NCBI GenBank assembly: GCA_027257055.1
Contig: JAPVLO010000055.1
Span: 6,967,501 to 7,031,500 of the forward strand
Reading direction: 5' to 3'
Length of the DNA stretch: 64,000 nt
Source: Cephalopachus bancanus
Lineage: Eukaryota > Chordata > Mammalia > Primates > Tarsiidae
Positions 1-9,745 of the stretch are shown in pieces (the stretch's first letter is position 1; every line of letters begins with the position of its first letter). The position numbers and the translations under genes were made by a program. Under the pieces are notes generated by a model. That model saw only the letters and a list, made by a program, of their open reading frames with translations, had not been told where the DNA came from and made no database searches.

Positions 1-199
1 ACAGTAAACTTCATGTGCTTCTACTTGCTTTATGAGATTGAATCCCATCATTTCTAAGGTCACACCATGTCCTCAAAATGCCTTCAGCTCCCATTAGGCA
101 TGACTTTATCTGTGTTGTTATATCAGTCTGGTTGAGTTCTGCTAGAATAGCTCATCCTGGAACAAGACAGCAATGTATATCTTTTCAAAATGTTCTTTC

Positions 200-477
200 G
201 GCCAGGCTTGGTGGCCCAGTCTGTAATCCCAGCACTTTGGGAGGCCGAGCCAAGTGGATTACCTGAGCCCGTGGGTTCGAGACCTGCCCGGGCAAATTGG
301 CACGACCTCATCTCTACAATAAATCAAAAAAATTAGCCGGGTGTGGTAGCGCACGCCTGTAGTTCCAGCTACTTGGAAGGCTGAGGAGGAAGAATCACCG
401 AAGCCCAGCAGGTCGAGGCTACAGGGTCTGCACTCCAGTCTGGGTGACAGAGTGAGATTCCAACTCAAAAAAAAAAA
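200..477 (+). mobile_element. Alu SINE, dimeric
   Basis: Dimeric 7SL-derived SINE in sense orientation. It opens with a GGCCAGGCTTGGTGG-type left arm, has TGTAATCCCAGCACTTTGGG, a B-box-like GGGTTCGAGACC, the A-rich linker, a right arm with CCAGCTACTTGGAAGG, and an A tail near 467-477. The linker and right arm are of the window's common non-human type. The left-arm A box is mutated (GGCCCAGTCTG). No clear target-site duplication was found. Confidence 0.93.
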
Positions 478-479
478 CA

Positions 480-831
480 ACTTTTTTTTTCTTCTTTTGG
501 GGTGGTACAATTCAGAGTTAGGTATACAAATGTACGTTATGCAGGTACCCTTGTTGATGAGGTGTGCCCCGTCCCTCCCCTGGCAGTTTCCCACTATCGC
601 CAGTTCCACCTCCCTTTCCCCTGGCAGTTTCCGCCTACTGCCAATCCCTTTCTTATAGTATTATGATAATTATTCAAGGTTCACTTAGAGTGAGAACATA
701 TGGTACTCCATTCTTTTTTTCTGTTATAGATCACTAAGTATGATAGATCTAAATCCATCCAGGTTGCTACAGAGTTCATATGTTGGTCCTTCTTTATGAC
801 TGCATAATATTTGATTGTCTATATGTATCAC
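480..831 (-). mobile_element. L1 3'-region fragment (first part, split by Alu)
   Basis: Antisense L1 3' region. The GTGAGAACATATGG and ATCCATCCAGGTTGC segments are the reverse complement of the end of L1 ORF2 and its flank. The element resumes after the Alu at 1121 with CTATTGTGAATAATGCTGC. It is too diverged to assign a subfamily. Confidence 0.75.
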
Positions 832-1120
832 TTTTTTTTTTTTTTGAGTTGGAGTCTCACTCTGTCGCCCAGACTGGAGTGCAGTGGCCGCTCCCGGCCA
901 CCGCAGCCTCGACCTGCTGGGTTCCGGCGATCCTTCCCCCTCAGTCTTCCAAGTAACTGAAATTACAGGCATGCGCTATCACGCCTGGCTGATTTTTTTT
1001 ATTTATTGTAGAGATGAGGTCTCGCTGCCCAGGCGGGTCTCGAACTCACGGGCTCAGGCAATCCACTCACCTCAGCCTCCCAAAGGCGCGGGATTACAGG
1101 CTGAGCCACCGAGCCCGGCT
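832..1120 (-). mobile_element. Alu SINE inserted in L1 fragment
   Basis: Reverse-strand dimeric Alu: a poly-T run, then GAGTTGGAGTCTCACTCTG and ending CTGAGCCACCGAGCCCGG. It interrupts an L1 fragment and is flanked by an 8-bp direct repeat TGTATCAC at 824-831 and 1121-1128, which marks the target-site duplication. In sense orientation the A box reads GGCTCAGCCTG, typical of most copies here. Confidence 0.96.
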
Positions 1121-1245
1121 TGTATCACATTTTTTTAATTCAGTCCAGTTTCTATGGGCAATGCAGTTGGTTCTATGTTTTTGCTATTGTGAATAATGCT
1201 GCAATAAACATGTGTGGGCAGGTGTCTTTTTGTAGAATGATCTGA
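1121..1245 (-). mobile_element. L1 3'-region fragment (second part)
   Basis: Continuation of the L1 fragment interrupted at 831. It contains TTTTGCTATTGTGAATAATGCTGCAATAAACATG in antisense form, a well-known L1 segment given here only by its key words (CTATTGTGAATAATGC, GCAATAAACATGTG). Confidence 0.75.
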
Positions 1246-1982
1246 GTTGGGAATAGGTCTGGAGGAACTCAAAATGTTCTAAGACTGATGACCTGCATTG
1301 AGAAACGAAACTTGCTGATACACATATTAAATACCTCATGTGGCTTTCCTGAAACTCTAAGAAAAATAACTAACTCCAAATTAGTTTTACCACCTTTATC
1401 AGTGATGGACATCTGTTTAGTTTGAGGGTAAAAAAATATAGCTCTCCTTTGCAGACTACTTTCAAAGAGCTCATAACATTTAGAAATCATTTGCTGCTTT
1501 ATCAAGACCCCTATGGAGCTCATTTGTATAATGCACTTGAACAACTTCACATTTGATGAGAACTGTTAGACTAAATTTTTAGTAAATATCTTTTATTATC
1601 ATAATAGATATTTATACTACATTTGTGTTGGTGTATTTATGCTTGTAAAATGTGAATCCGATCAGTGAGGTTGAAACAAAACCATTATTCTCTGTGAATT
1701 ATAATTATTTTCTCATAATCTCAATTCTATAAAGGCATAGATTTGAATATTATTGGACTGATTAATTGGAAGTTCTTTCACAATTTAGGTTTGATCTATT
1801 CAGGGTTTTTTGAGACCCACCAATTTTTGTGCCTGCCTTTAGAAAATTTAGTGTTTTGACATTTACTTGGCCTCCTTTTTGTCCAGTTTGAAGTCTTACA
1901 AGTTTTATTGTGTTGATGTATCTAGTGAATGTTCACCTAAGATGTAAACCTCATTTCTCAGTCCATAAAAAAGAAGATGTCA
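1246..1982. other. Unassigned AT-rich sequence
   Basis: No open frame that looks conserved, no RNA gene and no repeat I can name. The sequence is AT-rich and almost free of CpG, as expected for old neutral mammalian DNA. Short open frames here have no recognisable domains. Confidence 0.5.
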
Positions 1983-2160
1983 GCCAGGTGGGTGTGGTAG
2001 TACACACCTGTAGTCCTAGCTACTCAGGAGGCTGAGATTAGAGAACGCTTGAGTCCAAGAGTTTGAGACTGTAATGTATCCTGATCATGCCTGTGAATAG
2101 CCATTGCACTGATGTCAGGGCAACATAGCACAAAATTGTCTCTAAAAAATTAAAAAAAAA
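1983..2160 (+). mobile_element. Free Alu/7SL monomer (FRAM/FAM-like)
   Basis: A single, non-dimeric 7SL-derived unit with an A-rich tail. It begins AGCCAGGTGGGTGTGGTAGT, continues CTAGCTACTCAGGAGGCTGAG, and then carries GCCTGTGAATAGCCATTGCA and GGGCAACATAGCA. The GCCTGTGAATAGCC segment belongs to 7SL RNA and the fossil monomers and is absent from dimeric Alu arms. This marks it as a fossil right monomer that predates dimeric Alu. It is diverged and transcriptionally dead by appearance. Confidence 0.8.
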
Positions 2161-2176
2161 AATTAAAAGTGAAAAA

Positions 2177-2463
2177 GGATGGGCACGGTAATCCCAGCAC
2201 TCTGGGAGGGCAAGGCAGCAAGATTGCTTAAGGTCAGAAGTGAGAGATCAGCCTGTGCAACGTGGCAAGATATGTCAGCTCATCTGCACAAAAATTAAAA
2301 AAACTAGCCAGACATTATGGTACATGCCTGTAGCCCCAACTACTCTACTCAGGAGGCTGAGAAAGGAGGATTGCCTGAGCCCAGGGGGTCGAGGCTGTGG
2401 TGAGCCATGCCACTGCACTCCAGCATGAGCAACAAAGTGATACCTCAACTCAAACAAAAAATA
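2177..2463 (+). mobile_element. Old dimeric Alu (AluJ-like)
   Basis: Sense Alu with a short deletion in the left arm (GGGCACGGTAATCCCAGCAC lacks the A-box segment). It has the linker AAAAATTAAAAAAACTAGCC and a right arm ending AGTGATACCTCAACTC plus A-rich tail. It is more diverged than the other copies and sits right behind the fossil monomer. Confidence 0.88.
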
Positions 2464-3205
2464 ATAAAATAAAAAGTTTGCAAAAGACAGTATAATCCTT
2501 TATAAGAGTATAACATGTTAGACCAGGACATGGGAAGGGAACTATCATTTAAATCTCAGGGCGCAAACAGACCAAATATCTAGGCAAGTTTTTCAAAGCA
2601 CAAGTTTTAACTAATAACACAGCTAATGTTAGACCCTAAAACTAATCTTCCGGTCTAGTGGTATTTCTATTATGCTCATAAGGAACTGTTTACATTTTTA
2701 ATTACTCTTGCCTTATATGCAGAGTATCTTATCTCTTCTGTATTAAGTGATAAACTCAGCTTTTCTATTTAAGTTCTCCTAAGTATTTCAAAGTCTCTTA
2801 GTTCTCTCCGCTTATCTCCATCCTTTACTTTTTTTGCATTCCATCTCCACATGTGTCACCAGAATCCTTCTCAACCTCACACCACACCAGCTGAGGAAGC
2901 TCACATGCCACCCAGGTTGCAGCATCACTAGTGGTGAAAGGGGTGGAATATGTGGAGTGGAGGGAACTAAGAGACTTTGAAATACTTAGGATGTCAGGCA
3001 ATTGATTCCTTACTAATGCATCTTCTCCAACAGAATGTTCCATCTTAGAGAGAGCAATCCTTGTGCCTGCCCCCCATCAGATATTCAATGTCCAGCAGAA
3101 TTTAAGTGTGAATTCTTATAGAATGAATTCATCCAATTATAGAATGATATAATATATATCATTCCATATATAGTATAGTATATGTCATTCTTTGATATCA
3201 TACAA
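2464..3205. other. Unassigned sequence with AT-rich inverted repeat
   Basis: No gene or named repeat recognised. From about 3130 to 3200 the DNA is AT-rich and contains a perfect 10-bp inverted repeat, GAATGATATA (3142-3151) and TATATCATTC (3155-3164), separated by three bases. A partial third copy of TCATTC lies at 3185-3190. Confidence 0.5.
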
Positions 3206-3315
3206 TTTGTTGTATTTTCACAGTAATCTTGTGAGACTGGAAATAAAACTTTTTATGCACTTAAGCCCAGGCTTTAAGAGGTTAAGTAATTTACTCAAGA
3301 CTCCATGGAAAAGCC
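3206..3315 (-). mobile_element. MIR SINE fragment (weak)
   Basis: Reverse-strand MIR core-like words: CACAGTAATCTTGTGAGACTGG, then AAGAGGTTAAGTAATTTACTC, resembling the MIR antisense stretch GAGAGGTTAAGTAACTTGCC. Old and partial. Confidence 0.5.
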
Positions 3316-4860
3316 TGTATATTATATAAAGTCTCTTCAATATCCCAAACAACTTCCTATGATAACATGTAGATGTAAATGAGTCTTTTCCAAGGCCCAT
3401 TTAAGTTCTTACCTCATTACCATTCCTTGGTAAAGTCTGTCTTCATATTTACTATGCAGACAGAAAAACAATTCACTTTTTGTGTAGGAACATTGCTTTC
3501 GTGCAAATGTTAAAAAAAAAGGAGAAGAAAGAATGAATATAGAAGCTAGCAATTTGAGAACCAGCTCCTTACAAAGACTGTTTCAGGTCCAGTTCAGAAC
3601 TGTAGAATAAACATGCACATTTGTTCTCTCCAAAGACCTCCACTGAAATAAAAACTTAGAAATCTAAAAGAAAGTAGACTGGGGTGGGGGTAGATTTCTA
3701 CAAATTTCTGGATTGAGATGAGAAAGGATGTAAAGAACAAAAAGATAGAGACTCAGAAGCTTTTAAAGGAAGGACAGTGTTAGGTCACACTCTCAAGGGG
3801 GTGTCTCCAGAATGTCAGGTCAGCCCCGCTGGGGGTATGGGTGTCTGGTGTGTGATCCAATGTTACATGAAAAATGAAGAGAATTACACAGAAGTTAGAT
3901 CGGAAAATATAGTTTATTTTAGAAAGTAAATTAGTGAGAGGGAGAGAGAGAGAGAAAGAGATACACCTCCCCAAGGTAGGGGAAGGGGCCAGAGCCAGGA
4001 AACAGGGCCACACCAGAGTCTAGTAATGCAATGACAACTGGCTGTTCATGGTTGAATCCTTTTAATCCTTCCTTTTGGCTGGGGAACTTCATTAAGATGA
4101 TTGAGTGGTGGTCTGCTCCACATCATCATGAAGGGGCAGGTAAGCACAGGTACTGATGTCAGGTGATGGACAGCAGGCAGATGGGTGGTAACGTTAGTCA
4201 TGTGATTGCTGCCATGGTGGTGGGGTCTGTCTGTTACATAGGTCACGAAGGACAGATTAGGTTAACTTGGGGTCTTATAGGTGAAGGCAAATACTTGAAA
4301 TAGAAAAGCTAATTAGTATCAAGCTGGGGAGGGGTTGTAAAGCAACTATCAATAGCTACCTCTGAGAAACCGGTTCAGTCCTTAACTAGTGATTAGAAGG
4401 TGAGTTAAGTGAACTGCTAGAAAAACATGAGATTTAGGCAGTGATAAAATGGCTGCTCATTGGATATATTAAATCCATGTTATGCCCTTTCAAAAAGTAA
4501 TCTACTTATTGAGATTCAGAGAGAGTCTGGGTTCAGGATTAGTCAATAGGACAGAGATTGGTGTTTAGAAATAGGACTGAAAACAGAAAATTAGTTGGTA
4601 TGTACAAATGACTCAACCACACTACAGGACACACTTAGCCTATCCCAAGTTCATTCAGGTGGTTGACAGAAATCAGTTTCTTGCAGTTGTGCTGATATCC
4701 TCATTTCCTCTTTGGCTGTCAAGCAGAAACAGTTCTGCACTTCTAAAGGCAGTCTACAGAAGACAAGATGTATTGAAAAGACAAAAAAATAGCTGTTCTT
4801 AGAGATTAAGTATTTAAGTAGTGATAAATTTATAATTTACAATAAAATTATTCTAATGAA
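3316..4860. other. Unassigned sequence; possible old LTR near 3779-4260
   Basis: No gene. A purine tract of GA repeats lies at about 3935-3960. The part from about 3779 (starting TGTTAGGTCACAC) to 4260 has the mixed composition of an LTR, and a TTTATTTTAG motif that would be a reversed poly-A signal region. I cannot name a family and saw no direct-repeat boundaries, so this is left unassigned. Confidence 0.3.
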
Positions 4861-6360
4861 ACATTTTTAAAATCCTCCCAGACCATAGAAAGAGATTAAC
4901 AATTATAAAAGAAAGCTCAGACAACATGAATGTAAGAGGACAGACATTAAATTGATAAGAAAGTTAAAAAAAAGAAGAATTTGTAGCAAACAAAAACATA
5001 ATAACAGAAGTAACAGAAAAAACTGTCTCCAACCTGAAAAGTGACCAAGGCTTCAAATGATTATATCCACCGCAATCTCAATCCACTGAAGAAAACAGCA
5101 ACAGAGAAACACAAGGGTTTAAAAAAATCCTAAAATTTCCAGAGAATAATAATTGTCACCTGCAAACAGAAATAAGTCTTACATCAGCTTCTTTATTAAC
5201 TATATTTGATAATATTAAGCAAAGAGGTAATGCCTCTAAAACCTTGTGGGAAAATGATTTTATACATGGAATTTATACCCTTTGAAGTACCAATCACATA
5301 CGAGATATTTCTGGATATGTAAAGACTCAGAAAATGTATCTTCCAACTTTTAGTGAGTTGAAAAAAGAGACAAATTTAGTGAAAAAAAATGAAAAGCCCA
5401 AGAAAGAGGTGAAAAATCCCAAAAGGAGATTCTGAAAATAGTGGTCTTAACCCAGGAAATGTAAAAAAGAGAGAGAAAGAGAGAGAGAAGTTTCAGGTGA
5501 CAGCTATGATGCTGACTGGGAGGGCATCCATTTCTGTCGGAAACAGGACAATCAATTACAAGGAGTTCTGGAGGTAAAAAGGGAATTTGTTAGAATAAAA
5601 TGCACATTTAAGTGGTAGAAAAATTGCAGGATATAATAGCGGAAAACACTGAAAAAAAAAGCTAACCAACATTCTATATTTTTTAAAATGGTCCAATTAT
5701 GAAGAAAACTGAACTGTAGGATGATTTTGTGCTATGTCAATAGATGACAGTTTGTTGAGTGACTTAGGGTGTCTTGGCAGTATGCCCGTGGCAAAGAAAA
5801 TGTCATTCTACTATTGTTCACGGCCTGGCATTGAGCAGTATTTACAAAGTAATACAATGTTAATGCTGTTTATTAGTTTTCAAAATTTAGAGTCAGCAAA
5901 TAGGCAGAAGTGTGTGCAACTAGTAGTGATGCTGATAATTTAAAAATGTAAATGACAAAAAGTAGAACTCAGTGTGTGGGGGCAAGTTTCGAAAAAGATT
6001 AGATTCAATAATGCCATCATTTTCTAAAGTGGGAAGTCTAAAACTGATTGTCAGAAACTGATGGGATGTTGAAAAAAATTTTAAATATGTTCTAAAGTCA
6101 AAAGGCAATCAATAAAAATGACTATGAATATGAAAATATTGAAAGGTGATAGGACAGACCAAGTGGTGTTGGTGACATAAGTTCTTATCTTTTATGTCCA
6201 AAAACCAAGAAATAGAAGCATAAGCATCTTTATGAGAACCAAAACAGAGACTCCCAACAGGTGCTACTAGACATGGTTGGGGATGGTGGGGTCCTGGTCG
6301 TCAATGCTTTTTTTAACTTTTGATATGAAATTATAGGTTATTATTTTGACAAAAAATAAA
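4860..6360 (+). mobile_element. Old L1/HAL1-like ORF1 region (decayed)
   Basis: Sense A-rich sequence. Its best-matching part, about 5160-5345, follows the C-terminal part of L1/HAL1 ORF1: TTGTGGGAAAATGATTTTA, GAATTTATACCC, TCACATACGAGATATTTC, GTAAAGACTCAGAAAATG. The reading frame is destroyed by many changes. The boundaries are estimates, and the 3' half (after about 5560) is only supported by its A-rich composition. Confidence 0.4.
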
Positions 6361-6469
6361 AAGAGACAAATCTGAATAGTAAGACTCCCTAAATGAATAT
6401 ATGGAGCTTTGTGAGAAACAATGGAGGGGCATTACTGTGAGAGAGAAGAGAGTTGCATTTCAGGGATTT

Positions 6470-6600
6470 TTTTCAGACAGTAACAAGAAGTGTGACTTTG
6501 AGAAAGTCACTTGAACTATATTGGTGAGAGTTTTGTTAACTGTGAAATCTATTGCTTTTAATATTTTGACATTCTATACATAATGACTTAGAAGATATTC
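6470..6600 (+). mobile_element. MIR SINE fragment
   Basis: Sense MIR core: GTGTGACTTTGAGAAAGTCACTTGAAC followed by a degenerate GTTAACTGTGAAATC, corresponding to the MIR stretch TGTGTGACCTTGGGCAAGTC and TCTGTAAAATG. About 130 bp is recognisable. Confidence 0.55.
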
Positions 6601-7305
6601 AGGAAATAGGCACACACCAGAAAAAAATGACTTCTCAATCAAGCTATTTAAATTCTAGTAGTCATGTTCAGAGGGTCCACAGTGAGCTTGAATATCACTT
6701 CTTTTTTGGTGAAAAGTCAGAAACAGTGTAGATGCTTCAAGATGAAAGAGATCTATTCACTGCCTTCACCTACATGTAAGCTTGTTATTAAAGCTTAAAC
6801 AAAACAAAACAAAAGATCCTCATTCATGTTAAATGAAAGAAGAAATTTGAGTTAGTGAAAAGAAGGGAATTCAATTCCATTGTCTAATATCTTGGAATGT
6901 CTGAGAGAGAGTCTGAGAGATAGAGATGCTTAAGAATAAAAGTTGATTATTATTTCTTCTGGTTTATTTGTCCACTCATGAAGTTTGCCAGATTACCATT
7001 TCAGGTACCTTACAGGTGTCTATAATCTCAAGTCATAAAAGAGAAGGAATTTTATGACAATTAAATGAGCTGTAGTCTAGTAAGAATCCAGCAAGAGGCA
7101 CATATTTGTGAATCTAAGAATAGCCTCCTTTTAAATAAAAATCATGCCAAAATTGCCTTTCTTTGCATTTTTTTTTTCACATTCTTTGGACAGAATACCT
7201 CAACTTATCAATACTTGTCTGTCTTCTCCAAATTAAAGAATTATCTTTTAGATTTAAGAAAATATGTATTGAAATAATGAAAACATGGACAAATTATCCC
7301 ATATT
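6600..7305. other. Unassigned AT-rich sequence
   Basis: Nothing recognised. It holds a poly-T run at about 7171-7179 and an A/C-rich simple stretch near 6799-6812 (AACAAAACAAAACAAAA). No coding potential beyond short chance frames. Confidence 0.45.
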
Positions 7306-7560
7306 GGCCAGGTGCAGGGCACAATAACTATATATTGAGTGGATAGTGAGCCTTGTGCTGGGGCCTCCATTCCTCTGAGCTCATCGTCACTGAGCAGCCG
7401 CTCATTCTCCAACAGTTCCTCAGGTATCATCTCATTGAATTCCCACAAGTACAGGAGAGAGGTGCTGTGTGCACTCCCCGTGGACAGATGAGGGAATGAA
7501 GACTTGGGGAGTAAAGTGTGACCCTCTTAGGGCTGAGAGCCACATCCAGCAAACTTTAGA
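7305..7560 (-). mobile_element. MIR-like SINE fragment (weak)
   Basis: Reverse-strand MIR-like order of words: TTGAGTGGATAGTGAGCC, GTGCTGGGGCC, ATCATCTCATTGAATTCCCAC, GGACAGATGAGGGAATGAAG, AAGTGTGACCCTC. These parallel the MIR antisense words TTGAGTGC, GTGCCAGGCACTG, CTCATTTAATCC, ACAGATGAGGAAACTGAGG. Diverged and with internal gaps. Confidence 0.45.
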
Positions 7561-7619
7561 AGCCACAATACCTTGTCTACACCACCTTAGAAAGTCTACT
7601 TTCAATGATCTAAACCTCT

Positions 7620-8022
7620 ACGAGGTCCAACAATTAAGTTCTCGAACCCATCCTAGAAAAAGTATTCCTTACCTCATTGCTGAATATCTCTAAGATCATC
7701 TTCGAAGTACCCCTCCCCCCCCGCCCCGGCTGCCCTTGGGAAGCTATGCACCAATGCCAGCACTTAGTCTACCTGTCAAAGCAATTTTGGAACTCTTTAT
7801 TCGGGAATGGCCATCGGAGCTGCTGTTGCATTTCCCTGGATAGTCCTGAAAGTCATCAGATGTCTTCCTTTCAATATTTCCTTTATATTTGCATAAAGAA
7901 AAAAGTCATTGGGGGTCAGATCAGGTGAGCAGGGACAGCATTCCAATACAACCATTTGTACAGTGCTGCTAACTCAAGTGCACAGTGGCAAATTTGAATG
8001 CTTAATTGTCAGACCTCCACAA
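7620..8022 (-). mobile_element. Mariner (DD34D) element, internally deleted
   Basis: About 400-bp DNA-transposon relic with matching inverted ends: GAGGTCCAACAATTAAGTTC at 7621-7640 and, reverse-complemented, GAGGTCTGACAATTAAGCATTC from about 8000-8021. On the minus strand the interior reads a mariner transposase block around SPDLTPNDFFLY (near 7882-7917), followed by an IKEILKGRHL-like stretch. In known mariner transposases this block is (Y)SPDLAP.DFFLF with the last catalytic Asp. The N-terminal two-thirds of the transposase is missing, so the copy is non-autonomous. Confidence 0.72.
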
Positions 8023-8103
8023 ATAGCAACTTTTACTTTAAGTTAGATGACGTAAGACAGTGAAAACTACCAGTTTCTGTGCAGAGAGACAACTGGGATT
8101 TGG

Positions 8104-8290
8104 CTTCAGATGCATTGGTCACGTTCTTGACCCCCGTACAGATACACATGGCTAGCCTTAGGTAGTTACATACAATCTCTGAGCCTCAGTTTCCTCCTCT
8201 GTGACATGAAAACAGTAACACTGATATTGTTAAGGCATGAAATGTAGGTATAAGTAAAATATTGGGCATAGTACCTGACCATGCTATGCA
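8104..8290 (+). mobile_element. MIR SINE
   Basis: Clear MIR in sense orientation: CTCTGAGCCTCAGTTTCCTC, TCTGTGACATGAAAACAGTAA, GTATAAGTAAAATATTGGGC, ATAGTACCTGACC. This is one of the best-preserved MIR copies in the window. Confidence 0.82.
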
Positions 8291-8633
8291 TGTTTAATCT
8301 CCATGGGTGAGCCAAAGAAACCAAGCAGAATTAAGCAGGGTTGGGAGAAAGGGAGGGGAGACAAGCTGTGCTGAGGACGAGAGGTGGAGGGTCAGATTGC
8401 ATGCTGGACTAACCAGAAATACGCAAAGTTGCAGCAGAGGTCAATTAACTAAGCTGAATGTGTAGAATACAAATTGCTTTAGAATGTACAGCTCTGTATT
8501 ACAAAATACCATGCCTTTCACCCCAAAGTCAAATCTGTCCTTGCCCTGAAAAAAGTAAGGATAAGAATGAGAGAAAAGTGGAGTGGAGGAGTAAAATACA
8601 GGGGCATGTGAACACTCATACATTTGTATACTT

Positions 8634-9205
8634 ATGGGGGGATGTCCCAAAATGGAATTTATTTATTAAAAAATGATGTATTTATTCTGACATGTTTAAA
8701 CTTCAGTCACCTTCAAAATACTCTCCATTTGATAGCAATACATCAATTGAGGTGATTTTTCCCCTGCTGAGAACAGTTTTTGAACTCATCAATTATGATG
8801 CCTTTTAGTGCTTCTGCTGTTTTTTGTTTAATCTCTTCCACTTCGGCAAAATGTTTCCTTTTGAAAACTTTTCATGTGGGTGGGGGAAGGTGCTTGGGGC
8901 TAGATCAGGTAAATAGGGAGGGTGGGCCATGGGGGTCATTTTGTTTTTGGTGTGGGCATGGGCATGTTGGGGGCAGGTATGCTCAAAAATCCCCTATCAT
9001 GAAGTGGGCAAAGGCATTGAAAGAATCTTTAAAAATTTTCACTGAAGCTGAACACAGCCTCTCACAACAATGTTAACTGGCATACTGATGCCAATGGGTT
9101 CCCAGGACACTTATATAGCAAGGGAAGCCTGTATTACAAGGGACTACCCTCCAAAAGATAATTCCAGGATGTTGTGGGTGCCCCTTGTATACCAGAGGAA
9201 ACAAC
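8634..9205 (-). mobile_element. Second mariner relic, C-terminal transposase remnant
   Basis: The minus strand reads a decayed mariner transposase tail across about 8730-8925: a YLPDLAP block, then words equivalent to EVEEIKQKTAEALKG and IIDEFKNC once small frameshifts are allowed for. The ends GGGGGGATGTCCCAAAATGG (8635-8654) and the reverse complement of CCAGGATGTTGTGGGTGCCCC (9165-9185) look like related inverted repeats, but the match is imperfect. Distinct from the mariner 600 bp upstream. Confidence 0.6.
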
Positions 9206-9394
9206 ATTTTTTTTGTAAAATGGATATAACTGTAATGGAATAGTAATTCTTTTGTATAGATTTTATTAATATGTCTTCCATTTATCAATATATTCTGAAA
9301 CTGCTCACTTTGTGTATTCTCACTGACAATTCTATGCCCCTTTTCTCTCTTTCTCTGAGAAATTTAAAAATATGATTGCTGGAAAAAAAAGTCA
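9206..9394. other. Unassigned sequence
   Basis: Short AT-rich gap between the mariner relic and the old L1 tail. Nothing recognised. Confidence 0.4.
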
Positions 9395-9745
9395 TATGTC
9401 GTATGCAATTAAATATTACTCAGGCTTAAAAAGCAGGAAAGAAACCATGACACATGTTAAAACATGAATGAACCCTGAGGATATTATGCTAAGTGAAATA
9501 AGCCAGTAACAAAAACACAAATACTGCATAATTCAACTAGTGTAAAGGGCCTAGAATAGTCACATTTATAACAACAGAAAGTGCTTGCAGATGCTGGGGG
9601 AAGGGAAAAACAGGGAGTTAATGAGTGCAGAGTTTCAGTTTTGCAAGATGAAAACGGTTCTGTGGATGGATGGTGGTGTTCGTTGCACAACAGTGTGAAT
9701 GCACATGATGCTACTGACCTGTCGGCTTAAAAACAATTAAGATGG
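9395..9745 (+). mobile_element. Old L1 3' end, interrupted by the younger L1
   Basis: Sense L1 3' sequence: AAATATTACTCAGGCTTAAAAAG, GAACCCTGAGGATATTATGC, AGTGAAATAAGCCAGTAAC, GGAAGGGAAAAACAGGGAG. The element resumes at 16151 with AAGATGGTAAATTTTATG and TATATTTTACCAGAATTG, the characteristic end of an older L1M-type element. The younger L1 sits inside it. Confidence 0.85.

Noticed and set aside
884..1138. Alu-derived open frames, also at 22886, 28595, 34769 and 50654
   Set aside because: Identical Pro/Arg-rich peptides recur at each antisense Alu, so they are repeat translations and not genes.
3779..4260. Possible LTR beginning TGTTAGG
   Set aside because: No family could be named, no matching end or flanking duplication was seen, and the GA-rich interior is not diagnostic.
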